In this document: positions 49,234 through 58,396 of the stretch, in pieces
How positions within the stretch are numbered: the first letter of the stretch is position 1
Layout: each line of letters begins with the position of its first letter
Source: JALZUR01 sp965205365
GTDB taxonomy: Bacteria; Bdellovibrionota; Bdellovibrionia; Bdellovibrionales; UBA1609
Direction: 5' to 3'
NCBI GenBank assembly: GCA_965205365.1
Contig: CBDBGT010000005.1
Location: 434,001 to 498,000, forward strand
DNA: 64,000 nt
Made by a program: the position numbers and the translations under genes
Notes under the pieces: model-generated
What the model was told of the DNA's origin: nothing
The model's input: the letters and a program-made list of their open reading frames with translations, nothing else
Database searches by the model: none

Positions 49234-52200
49234 TTAATATCCAGGGGAACAGTGTGTAAAAGTAGGTTTTTCAGTACGAGTCCAAGAAGCTAAAGTATTA
49301 GCTGAAAAATCATCACAAGAGGTAACATTAGAAACATCCCATGAACTAATGTCTTGATCAAAAGAAGCTGCAGAATAAAACATAGCGTCCATAGAAGTAA
49401 CGTTAGAAGTGTCCCAGTTAGAGGTGTCAGGGTTTGCTGCATCTGCAGAATAAAACATAGCGTCCATAGAAGTAACGTTAGAAGTGTCCCAGTTAGAGGT
49501 GTCAGGGTTTGCTGCATCTGCAGAATAAAACATAGCGTCCATAGAAGTAACGTTAGAAGTGTCCCAGTTAGAGGTGTCAGGGTTTGCTGCATCTGCAGAA
49601 TAAAACATATAGTTCATATCAGTAACATGAGTAGTTACACCACCATTAACAAGGATTAAGTTGTTTGCGTCATAAAACATCCTATTAAAGCTTTTCCACC
49701 CTGTGTCTCCTAGTTCTGTTACTTCAATTATTTGAAGACTGTCTTTAAAACTAAGATATGGGCAGCGTCCAGTGACTGTAACTGTATAAACTCCTTCAGA
49801 TGAGTAAGTATGATTTTTATCTGAGTCACTTGATGAAGTGACAATTCCTGAATTCCCATCACCCCAATGAACTATAAAATTATATGTATAAGAAGAACTT
49901 AAATTAAGGTTTAAATTTAAATCACTGCTATTAATGCTAAATTTAGCTTTAAAAGGAGTTCCTGAAAAATTTTGCACAGCAACAGCAGTGCTTAAATTAG
50001 ATACATTAGAGAAATTTCCAGCTACATCTTGTGCAACACCAGAAGCAATTCTAATTTGAATATTTCCAGTTTCAGCACTGCAGTTTGAAACTCTAACACT
50101 TGGATTAATAGTTGTTCCGTTTGTTACTGAAACTATACAGTTTGTAATAGTTCCAATAAGGCTGACACTACTGTTTTGTAGATTTATACTACTAGGACTT
50201 TGGCTTACAGTTATAGGAAAGTCTACAGGGTTTGAACTACTTATTGTTGTAATGGAAGGGTCTCCAATACTAATAGTAGGTGGTTTAATGTCTTTTATTA
50301 GATTTAAACCACTTGAGGTTTTAGAGTTTCCACTAGAACTTGTTATAGTAGCAGTGAGTGAAACTGTGCCATCATTTAAGCTTGAAAAATCAATATCACC
50401 ACTAAAGCTTTGGTTTAAACAGGTGGTTGAGCCTGTGCCCTGTGAGAACATAATGGTTTCACCATTTTCAGAACATGTTCCAGAAACCCTAAAAGCATTT
50501 TGGTTGTTAAGGTTAATGTAAGTTCCGTTTGTAGGGCTTGTTATGTTAATTGTTGGAAGCTCTGTGTTTTTAACTAAGTTAAGTGGGTTTGAGGTTTTAG
50601 AATTTCCAGCAGTGTTTGTAATAGTAGCGGTAAATGCAACTGTGCCATGAGTTAAGCTTGAAAAATCAATATCACCGCTAAAGCTTGCGTTAGAACAGGT
50701 GATTGAGCTTGTCCCATGTGAAAACGTAATAAGTTCACCATTTTCAGAACATGTTCCAGAAACCCTAAAAGCACTTTGGTTGTTAAGGTTAATGTAAGTT
50801 CCACTTATGGGGCTTGTTATGTTAATTGTTGGAAGCCCTGTGTTTTTAACTAAATTAAGTGGGTTTGAAGTTTTAGAATTTCCAGCAGTGTTTGTAATAG
50901 TAGCGGTAAGTGCAACAGCACCATCAGTTAAGCTTGAAAAATCAATATCACCGCTAAAGCTTGCGTTAGAACAGGTGATTGAGCTTGTCCCATGTGAAAA
51001 CGTAATAAGTTCACCATTTTCAGAACATGTTCCAGAAACGCTAAAAGCACTTTCATTACTAAGGTTAATGTAAGTTCCACTTATGGGGCTTGTAATATTA
51101 ATTGCTGGAAGCCCTGTGTTTTTAACTAAATTAAGTGGGTTTGAAGTTTTAGAGTTTCCACTAGAACTTGTTATAGTAGCAGTGAGTGAAACTGTGCCAT
51201 GAGTTAAGCTTGAAAAATCAATATCACCACTAAAACTTGTGTTAGAACAAGTAATTAAACTTGTCCCATGTGAAAACGTAATAAGTTCACCATTTTCAGA
51301 ACATGTTCCAGAAACCCTAAAAGCATTTTGGTTGTTAAGGTTAATGTAAGTTCCGCTTGTAGGGTTTGTAATAGAAATTGTTGGAAGATCTGTGTTTTTA
51401 ACTAAGTTAAGTGGGTTTGAGGTTTTAGAATTTCCAGCAGTGTTTGTAATAGTAGCGGTAAGTGCAACAGCACCATCAGTTAAGCTTGAAAAATCAATAT
51501 CACCGCTAAAGCTTGTGTTAGAACAGGTGATTGAGCTTGTCCCGTGTGAAAACGTAATAAGTTCACCATTTTCAGAACATGTTCCAGAAACCCTAAAAGC
51601 ACTTTGGTTGTTAAGGTTAATGTAAGTTCCGCTTGTAGGGTTTGTAATAGAAATTGTTGGAAGCTCTGTGTTTTTAACTAAGTTAAGTGGGTTTGAGGTT
51701 TTAGAATTTCCAGCAGTGTTTGTAATAGTAGCGGTAAATGCAACTGTGCCATGAGTTAAGCTTGAAAAATCAATATCACCGCTAAAGCTTGCGTTAGAAC
51801 AGGTGATTGAGCTTGTCCCATGTGAAAACGTAATAAGTTCACCATTTTCAGAACATGTTCCAGAAACCCTAAAAGCATTTTGGTTGTTAAGGTTAATGTA
51901 AGTTCCGCTTGTAGGGTTTGTAATAGAAATTGTTGGAAGCTCTGTGTTTTTAACTAAATTAAGTGGGTTTGAAGTTTTAGAATTTCCACTAGCACTTGTT
52001 ATAGTAGTAGTGAGTGAAACTGTGCCATCATTTAAGCTTGAAAAATCAATATCACCGCTAAAGCTTGTGTTAGAACAAGTAATTAAACTTGTCCCATGTG
52101 AAAACGTAATAAGTTCACCATTTTCAGAACATGTTCCAGAAACCCTAAAAGCACTTTGGTTGTTAAGGTTAATGTAAGTTCCCCTTGTAGGGTTTGTAAT

Positions 52201-52586
52201 AGAAATTGTTGGAAGCTCTGTGTTTTTAACTAAGTTAAGTGGGTTTGAAGTTTTAGAGTTTCCACTAGAACTTGTTATAGTAGCAGTGAGTGAAATTGTA
52301 CCATCATTTAAGCTTGAAAAATCAATATCACCGCTAAAGCTTGTGTTAGAACAAGTAATTAAACTTGTCCCATGTGAGAATATAACTACCCCCCCCCCCC
52401 CCCCCCCCCCCCCCCCAGAACATGTTCCAGAAACTCTAAAAGCACTTTGGTTACTAAGGTTAATATAGGTTCCATCCATAGGGCTTGTAATAGAAATTTT
52501 TACTTCAGTTCCTTTAGCTTGCACATTATCAATAAGCATATATGACTCTAAAACAGAGTCATATTTGTACAATATTTTTATACTAG
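49234..52586 (-). CDS. 3' portion of the split lipoprotein (Ig-like and BspA/DUF285 repeats)
   Basis: The frame stays open for more than 1100 codons, extending upstream into the IS630 end (GTG at 52599). It contains eight Ig-like repeats of 276 bp, each with the signature GTYINLNNQSAFRVSGTCSE and FSGDIDFSSL. The first repeat holds the poly-G tract. Near the C-terminus are repeats of SNWDTSNVTSMDAMF, the DUF285 pattern of surface lipoproteins. Without a signal peptide this part would not be exported; it could only be translated from a chance start in the IS630 element. Confidence 0.75.
49381..49605 (-). repeat. Three identical 75-bp repeats in the DUF285 region
   Basis: Three tandem units of 75 bp (49381-49455, 49456-49530, 49531-49605) appear identical. 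Each encodes 25 residues including MFYSADAANPDTSNWDTSN. Length changes in this tract would stay in frame. Confidence 0.85.
52389..52416 (-). repeat. Poly-C/poly-G tract of 28 bases inside the coding region
   Basis: 28 consecutive C on the forward strand, that is 28 G on the coding strand, encoding nine Gly in the first Ig-like repeat (TCS then Gly run then VVIFSHG). The other seven repeats have ENGELIT (or a close variant) at this point, so the tract replaced a normal segment. In an A+T-rich genome such a tract suggests slipped-strand length variation. Confidence 0.9.
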
Positions 52587-53799
52587 TACACCGTGTCACT
52601 AATTTTTAATATTTCTGTATATCTTTTCAAATTTATTTCGAGCCTTTTCTTTGGTAAATTGCCAATTAATTTTTACTTTGTCCTTATTTCTTTTCTTACC
52701 CCATGCTTCAACTTCTTTGGTCATAGTCTTCATATCTTTAATCCTCCTATCTAAACATTGTTTAGATAGCGCCGAAAATTCTATCTCCGCCATATTCAAC
52801 CAACTCGCTTTTTTAGGAGTGTAAACCATATTAAACTTTTTCATAATTTTAAAAGCTTTTTTAGGAGAAAAATTTTCATAAAAAGACGAGGCATTATGAG
52901 TATTCAGGTTATCTTGAACCAAAGTTAACTTATCTCCACCTTTGTATTCTTTCATTACTTTTTCAATGAATCTTGCATAATCTTTTTTTGTTCTTCTCTC
53001 CCTCACTTCAACAATTCTTTTACCCGTTTTAGGTTCCATGGCTAACAAAACAACACAGGTGCCATTACGCTTATAGTGGTAGTCTTCCCTTTTTTCTTTC
53101 CCTACAGATGTGGGAGTAGGCACTAAAATGTTTTCAATAAGCTGACAGGGCCTCTCATCAAAGCATATTAAGGGATTTTTAAGATCATATTCTTTCTCGT
53201 AATGATCAAGTACATTCTCCATATCAGCAATAAATTTAGCATCTATTTTGCCCAAACACCATTGCCTTTTAAGGTGAGGTTTTACTTCGTTTTTTTTAAA
53301 ATTCGACTGATATGTTTGTGAGATATACTTTTGACAATATTAAGCTCAACGGCTTTATCAGCCAATAAACGAAGGTTCCATTTTGCATATCCTTTGGGGG
53401 CATCACTACAGGCCAATGCTGTTATTTTAGCCCTTGCTTTACCATTGAATATAGTGGGTTGTCCCGGCCTAGGGGCATCGTAAAGGGCTCGCTCAAGTCC
53501 ACTCTCAAGATAGCGCTCTTTAATATTTTGAATAGTTTTTTTCGTAGGGCCAAGAGCATCAGAAACAAGACAAGGAGATTTTCCACTATCACTTAAGAGC
53601 AGAACCCTAGCCCGAGTAATTTCACGGGCCTTAGCGGTGCCTTTTTTAATGAATTTATTCAACCGGGATTTTTCATTTGTCTTTAGTTTGATTTTAACTT
53701 CTTTTTTCATACCGCCCTCCATGGCTTTATAAAATTATAAAATCAAAATCAAAAGATTGCAAAAATTGTTGACCTTTTAAAAATTAGTGACACGGTGTA
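52587..53799. mobile_element. IS630-family element A
   Basis: Inverted ends TACACCGTGTCACTAATTTT at 52587 and its complement ending at 53799, with 23 matching bases. CTAG flanks it on both sides (52583-52586 and 53800-53803) within TACTAGTA. It contains one transposase in two frames on the reverse strand. It is adjacent to element B. Confidence 0.85.
52599..53722 (-). CDS. IS630-family transposase A, two frames joined by a possible -1 frameshift
   Basis: The first frame (53722-53282) has the HTH part (RVLLLSDSGKSPCLVSDALG, TKKTIQNIKERYLESGLERA, DAPRPGQPTIF). It ends soon after HKHISRILKK at an A8 run. The second frame continues KNEVKPHLKRQWCLGKIDAK and carries the catalytic domain: CFDERPCQLIE, LVQDNLNTHN and KKASWLNMAEIEFSALSKQC, which are the D, D and E positions. 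The join needs a -1 shift on A-AAA-AAA, a slippery heptamer. Either programmed frameshifting makes the enzyme or the gene is mutated. All catalytic residues are present. Confidence 0.8.
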
Positions 53800-53803
53800 C
53801 TAG

Positions 53804-54979
53804 TACACTGACCATTTAATCTTTTCCCCCATGAGTCATAGAAAAAAAGTATTTTAAGCATATACTGTCAACATGGAAATATTTTTTCTCAAGGATGAGG
53901 ATCTACTTAAGTTAAAAAAACATGTTCGATCAGGCGCCCCAGGACACGAAGTTATTAGAGCTATGACGCTTATTTTACGCAACAATGGGCAGACTCGAAG
54001 TGACGTGGCAAACGTGCTCAACATTACGACAAGAACAGTAACAAATACGTGCAGTAACTACGCTAATTTAGGTTTAGATCGTAGTTTAAAAGATGACCCA
54101 AGACCTGGGCAACCAAAGGTGTTTGATGAAAGGGTTAAATCAAACATTGTAGCTCTTGTATGCAGTAATCCTCCAGAAGGGTTTGATCGTTGGACTCTAG
54201 AACTTGTTAAAGCACAAGCTGAGGGCAGCGGTATTGTAGGGTCAATTTCAAAAGAAAAAATCAGAATAATCTTACGTGAACACGATGTAAAACCCTGGCA
54301 GCAAAGAATGTGGTGTGTTCCTGAGCTTACAGACGAGTATATCCAAAGAATGGAGTCTATATTAGATCTGTATGAAAGAGGCGATAGTGAAGACTACCCT
54401 TTAGTTTGCCTTGATGAAAAGCCTATAGTTTTATTTGAAGACAGTCGTGCTCCTGTTTTAATGGAAGCCAGCAGTTCTAAAAAGGTAGACTATGAATACA
54501 AGAGAAATGGTACAGCCAATGCCTTTGTGGCAGTTGAGCCCTTCGGTGGCAAATATGTTGTTGAGATTACTCCTAATAGAAAAAGTGTTTTGTTTGCACA
54601 AATTTTAAAGAAACTATCTATTAAATATAAAAAAGCAAAAAAAATTAGTTTAGTTATGGACAATTTAAATATTCACACTAAAACATCACTTGTAAGAGAG
54701 TATGGGGAAACAGAAGCTCATAGGATATGGAGTCGGTTTGAAATATACTACACTCCAAAGCATGGAAGTTGGCTAAATCAAGCAGAGATTGCTATTGGTA
54801 TGTATTCTCGACAGTGTTTAGGAAAAACAAGAATTCCATCAATAAAACTTTTAACAAAAAAAACTGAGGCATGGGTTGATTACATTAATAACAAAGCTGT
54901 TACCATAGGATGGTTTTTTACAAAAAATGAGGCTCGTGAAAAAATGGGTTACAGGGGAAAAGATTAAATGGTCAGTGTA
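53804..54979. mobile_element. IS630-family element B
   Basis: Perfect 26-bp inverted ends starting TACACTGACCATTTAATC at 53804, the complement ending at 54979. CTAG flanks it (53800-53803 and 54980-54983). It shares the left CTAG with element A, so the two stand back to back. It encodes one intact transposase on the forward strand. Confidence 0.88.
53873..54967 (+). CDS. IS630-family transposase B, intact
   Basis: 364 residues in one frame. The N-terminal HTH part has RAMTLILRNNGQTRSDVANV and DDPRPGQPKVF. The catalytic domain has VCLDEKPIVLFE (first Asp), SLVMDNLNIHTKTSL (second Asp) and KHGSWLNQAEIAIGMYSRQC (Glu), the complete DDE set of IS630. Length and ends are intact, so it may be active. 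It differs considerably from transposase A, so the two elements are not copies of each other. Confidence 0.92.
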   Translation: MEIFFLKDEDLLKLKKHVRSGAPGHEVIRAMTLILRNNGQTRSDVANVLNITTRTVTNTCSNYANLGLDRSLKDDPRPGQPKVFDERVKSNIVALVCSNPPEGFDRWTLELVKAQAEGSGIVGSISKEKIRIILREHDVKPWQQRMWCVPELTDEYIQRMESILDLYERGDSEDYPLVCLDEKPIVLFEDSRAPVLMEASSSKKVDYEYKRNGTANAFVAVEPFGGKYVVEITPNRKSVLFAQILKKLSIKYKKAKKISLVMDNLNIHTKTSLVREYGETEAHRIWSRFEIYYTPKHGSWLNQAEIAIGMYSRQCLGKTRIPSIKLLTKKTEAWVDYINNKAVTIGWFFTKNEAREKMGYRGKD

Positions 54980-54983
54980 CTAG

Positions 54984-55329
54984 TATTAAGGGTTTCTTGT
55001 TTTGTAGGTGTATAGGTTATTTTTAAAGCGCACTTATGAATACTTTCTAAAGTCTTTTTGCAAGTGCCTAGCTCTAACTTAAAAGGAAAATAGTTTTGGG
55101 TATTGATTTCTTTAGAACTAAGTTTAAAGCTTTTAGAGTGAATTTTTAGTGGCGAAACGTTTCTGATTTCGTAATTAAGGCTTTTACTTTCTCCAACAGC
55201 AACTTCACCAAAATTAAGACTTGTATTCCCTCTTAAAGTTGGCAGGTCATGAGAAGAAAACTCTACTCCGTCTTTCTCATTGCAGCCAATTAGAGTGAAT
55301 ATAAATAAAAGTGGTATGATTTTATTCAT
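54984..55329 (-). CDS. 5' portion of the split lipoprotein (lipobox plus anchor-type domain)
   Basis: This frame starts at ATG 55329 and, through the IS630 B end, stops at 54964, giving a 121-residue truncated product. Cys16 in FTLIGCNEKDG is the lipidation site. The beta-sandwich FGEVAVGESKSLNYEIRN through CALKITYTP is cut just before its last strand. A short exported lipoprotein could still be made from this part. See the full entry 49234-55329 for the reconstruction. Confidence 0.75.
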
Positions 55330-55585
55330 ATCTAGCCTTTCGGCACAGTGCTTTAAAAACTTTATATCTATGGGAGTAAAGTGGTTAACTATTTTTTTTG
55401 CGTATTAATCTGAGATTAATGGTATTTGAGTGTTTTAATATGAGGCGTAAATATAGTGAGTTTTATTTTAAAAAAAATAAAACTTTGGTTAAGATTTTAT
55501 ACCAACTCTTAAAAATCAAGACCCCAAAAGACTGGGAGGCTCTAAAAGATTTGATTTTGCATTCATAGGGGGGCGCGGTTTTAGG

Positions 55586-56713
55586 CTGACTTTTACCCAC
55601 AAATCATAAGTTATTACCTGTTTTAATATCATTAAATTTTATCATGGCCCTCCACAGAACTTGTTGGCCTGGAGGTGGGTCAGAGTTCCTTGCTAAATAA
55701 CCTCCTAGTCTTGCAAACGATTTTACAAATTTTGCCAAGCTACCATTTGCTCCTAATAACCTGCCTGACTGCTCTTCTAATTTTGATAACAAAACTTGTT
55801 CCTCTTTTGTAAAACAGTGATCTGCATTTACTTCGCAATCAACTCTAGAAATCTTTGAAATCCAAAATATTCGCCAAGCTAAAACACTCGTAAACGCTAC
55901 ATACTTTTTGATCCTCTCTAAACTCCTTAAACGACTTTTCTCTACACTAAAACCTGATTTTAACGTCTTAAAATACACTTCTATATTCCAACGAAGTTTA
56001 TACCAGTTCACTTTCTCTTCCTTGATGTACACCTATCATGAACTCCACGAATTAAAAAGTTTGTACCAAAACTGATACAATTAAAAAATAACTCATACAT
56101 ATCCGCACCTCGGTCACAAATGTGCACTTGCTTTCCAGCTTTTCTTATTTTTCTTCTGTTTTTAGAATCACGAGACCACATTTTTTCATTCACTAAACCT
56201 AAAGGAACTCCCCTTTTACTTCATAGAGCAAGAGATGAATATATCATTAAACCTGGTGTATCGTACTCTTTACCATTTCGATGATCTATGTAGGACCCTA
56301 AGTATCCTGCGTTGCCTTGAAAGACTTTATTTTTTGAGAAAGTTATTTCACTTGAGTCATGTAAAATTAAAGACATATCATTTTCATCTAGAGCATTCAT
56401 TCTGTTGAGCGTTTGTTTTATGTGAGGTTTGAGAATTTCTTCAGCCTGAAAGTTGTCATTATCAAAGAATCTATAAGCCGTCTTAGAAGATTTCCAATCT
56501 TGGCATGAAAAAGAGATAGACTCACCATTATTTTTACTGAAAGCCTCAGCAAGGTATTCAAGTCTGTGGTTAAGTCCTTTATCACCAAGTTGAGTATTTT
56601 TAAATTCATTTTTAATATTCACAAAAACTCCAATTCTTAAAATCAATTTGGAGTTTAATATTATTTTGATTTTAAAATTATAAAACCTAGATCTATTTGT
56701 GGGTAAAAGTCAG
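55586..56713. mobile_element. IS4-family (Tn5-like) element, copy 3, reverse orientation, defective
   Basis: 1128 bp with the same terminal repeats as copy 1 (CTGACTTTTACCC at 55586; complement ending at 56713). It is 90 bp shorter than copy 1 because of an in-frame deletion. Its orientation relative to the IS66 end is opposite to that of copy 1. Confidence 0.88.
55604..56622 (-). pseudogene. Tn5-like transposase copy 3, with stop and deletions
   Basis: The GTG at 56622 starts the same protein as at 19615. It has the same TGA after SSLAL and the same junction RGVHDRCTSRKRK to WYKLRWNIEVYF with the change of frame. It also lacks 30 codons between KIRKAGK and QVHICDRG; the lost segment is bounded by similar GCTGGAAAG/GCTGAAAAG sequences. 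The last part has no stop (RLLGANGSLAKF), unlike copy 1. It cannot make an active transposase. Confidence 0.85.
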
Positions 56714-56877
56714 TGTTTTAGACCGCTTACGTCGCTTTTAATTCAAAAGACTTATCATTAGTGAAAACGAATTCAGCCATGATCTTAGCGCGCCACCGAA
56801 AGGACTTAGCTTCATTAAAAACTGTCACCGTAGGTTTGTAAGAGGGCCCGTTTTTTCTTTTTTATTTAATCTAGAGT

Positions 56878-57360
56878 CTATTTTTTCCAACTAAAACTGT
56901 TTAAAGACTTTCCACAAGCAATGAACTCACTGTTAACTTTGTTTGAGTGGCAGGTTAGAGTAACAAGCTTGTTGTTTTTTATACTTATGTATTGCTTAAA
57001 GATTTTTTTAGAGCTTTTGTGTAAAGCTTCCACTAAGTATCCATAGGTCATTTCATTAAGTTTAAGAGGGGCTTTTTGAGTCACTTTAAAACCGTAAGAG
57101 CTGTAGTCAATTAACCAAGCGTGGACATTTTTTTTTAAAGATTTTTCTTTAAGATTCTTAAATTCACGAATTGTAAAGATTGAATTTTTTGATGGTGATT
57201 CAAAAGCTTGTCGAAGGGTTGAGGTGTTTTTTATCGCTAACTTTTGCCACTTTACTTCATTAGAAATTGAGTAATCTTTAAGTTCAATGGAGGCAAGGCT
57301 TTGTATGCTTAGGAAAAAGATTAAGAGGTTTAAGGCTTTCATTAAATTAGATGCTTTCAT
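56878..57360 (-). CDS. Small exported protein of unknown function, overlapping mutY
   Basis: 160 residues from ATG 57360 (an internal ATG at 57342 is also possible). The N-terminus NLMKALNLLIFFLSIQSLAS is a signal peptide with cleavage near SLA. The mature part has Lys-rich segments, two Cys (TLTCHSNKVNS and FIACGKSL) that could form a disulfide, and ends SFSWKK. No family is recognised. The start overlaps the mutY end by 14 bases on the same strand, so it is translated from the mutY message. Confidence 0.6.
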   Translation of the reverse strand: MKASNLMKALNLLIFFLSIQSLASIELKDYSISNEVKWQKLAIKNTSTLRQAFESPSKNSIFTIREFKNLKEKSLKKNVHAWLIDYSSYGFKVTQKAPLKLNEMTYGYLVEALHKSSKKIFKQYISIKNNKLVTLTCHSNKVNSEFIACGKSLNSFSWKK

Positions 57361-58366
57361 AGAAGTTAGGGTGTTGCCAAATCTTTTCCATGAGAGATGA
57401 TGGTGTTTTTTGTTTAAGTTGTAGTTTTCCTATTTTTTGGGGCTTTAGTCCAGACTTTGGGTTGTCTACAAACTTAATAAAGAGGTTATGGTTGGTGATG
57501 GTGTGGATAAAATCATATTTTTTAGGTTTTATGGTAAGTTTTTTAAAAGAGCCAATGGGAAGCATATTTTTTTTTAAAATAGGTGAGCTCATGTCTTTTG
57601 CATTTACCGCATAAAGGGACTTAGAGCCTAAGCAGTTTTTATAAACACTATATTGCCAAAACTCTTTTTGTTTTCTTGGTCTTGGCAGTGGGAGTTTGTT
57701 TTGAAGTCCTTTTTTAAATGTTTTACAAGTTTTAGTTAAGGGGCATAGTGAGCAGACTACTTTTTTAGGGGTGCAAATAGTTGAGCCTAAGTCCATAAGA
57801 GCAGGGTTGATAATTTCAGGAGGAGCAGTTTGGCAAAGTGTGTCAGAAAACCTTTGAGTAGATTTAAAGAAAGTTTGTTCCCACCACTTTAGTTTTTGTC
57901 CTAAAAGCCTATTGTAAACTCGAAGAACATTTCCATCTACAACGCCAACTTTTTCATTAAAGCAAATACTGCTAATGGCCCTGGAGGTGTAGGGCCCTAT
58001 GCCTGGAAGTGTGAGAAGTTTTTCAGCCGTATTAGGAAGTTTGCCATTAAAATCAGAGTCTATAATTTGTGCGGCTTTAAGAATATTTTTAGCCCTAGAA
58101 TAGTACCCAAGGCCTGCCCAATACTCATTAATCTCTTCTTGTTTAGCTTTTGCTAGGTCACTTACACAGGGCCATTTTTTTATAAATTTTATAAAATAGG
58201 GTTTAACTGCTTGTGTGGTGGTTTGTTGGAGCATAATCTCTGAAATCCAAACTAAATAAGGGTTTTTTTCAGATTTTCTCCAAGGCAAGTCTCTTTTATT
58301 AGATTTAAACCATTTTATAAGGTTCTTTGAAATTTCTATGGAGTTTAGGCTTTGATTTGAGTTCAT
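57347..58366 (-). CDS. mutY: A/G-specific adenine DNA glycosylase
   Basis: 339 residues. It removes adenine mispaired with 8-oxoguanine. The order is standard: WFKSNKRDLPWR, then ISEIMLQQTTTQAV with the catalytic Glu, the helix-hairpin-helix LLTLPGIGPYTSRAISSICF with the following Asp in VDGNVLRVYNRLL, and the 4Fe-4S ligands in CTPKKVVCSLCPLTKTC (spacing C-x6-C-x2-C-x5-C). The C-terminus is a shortened NUDIX-like domain that recognises 8-oxoG. It is divergent from the ureohydrolase gene with only about 30 bases between the starts. Confidence 0.95.
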   Translation of the reverse strand: MNSNQSLNSIEISKNLIKWFKSNKRDLPWRKSEKNPYLVWISEIMLQQTTTQAVKPYFIKFIKKWPCVSDLAKAKQEEINEYWAGLGYYSRAKNILKAAQIIDSDFNGKLPNTAEKLLTLPGIGPYTSRAISSICFNEKVGVVDGNVLRVYNRLLGQKLKWWEQTFFKSTQRFSDTLCQTAPPEIINPALMDLGSTICTPKKVVCSLCPLTKTCKTFKKGLQNKLPLPRPRKQKEFWQYSVYKNCLGSKSLYAVNAKDMSSPILKKNMLPIGSFKKLTIKPKKYDFIHTITNHNLFIKFVDNPKSGLKPQKIGKLQLKQKTPSSLMEKIWQHPNFYESI

Positions 58367-58396
58367 AATAGACCTTATTTTGACTCTCTTTTACCT

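Larger units (their letters stand above)
49234..55329 (-). pseudogene. Large Ig-repeat/BspA-like lipoprotein gene split by two tandem IS630 elements
   Basis: The 5' part (55329 to about 54980) encodes a lipoprotein signal MNKIIPLLFIFTLIGC and a domain of the choice-of-anchor/ASH type (LNFGEVAVGESKSLNYEIRN, later CALKITYTPTKQETLN). The 3' part (about 52586 to 49234) continues this domain (KILYKYDSVLES), then eight 92-residue Ig-like repeats, a PKD-like segment (VHWGDGNSG ... YTVTVTG) and BspA/DUF285 repeats. Both parts carry the codons ACT AGT at the junction. Removing both IS630 elements and the duplicated target joins them in frame (QETLNTSIKILYKYDSV), giving about 1232 residues. The intact protein would be an outer-membrane lipoprotein displayed as an adhesin. 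No full product can be made now. Confidence 0.85.
55480..56730. mobile_element. IS66 3'-end remnant split by a Tn5-like element
   Basis: From about 55480 the sequence matches the last 90 bases of the IS66 transposase at 19415-19505 (KTLVKILYQLLKIK, PKDWEAL) and the following CATAGGGGGG and CGGTTTTAGG. After the inserted element (55586-56713) the terminus resumes as TGTTTTAGACCGCTTAC to 56730. The duplicated bases (GGTTTTAGG versus TGTTTTAGA) match only in part. Confidence 0.65.

Noticed and set aside
49354..52468. Forward ORFs of 77-101 codons opposite the Ig/BspA repeats
   Set aside because: Antisense shadows of repeated coding units; no signal, start site or domain.
49381..52500. Regular repeats of 75 and 276 bp considered as a CRISPR array
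   Set aside because: Units are contiguous and translate as protein repeats; there are no unique spacers and no cas genes.
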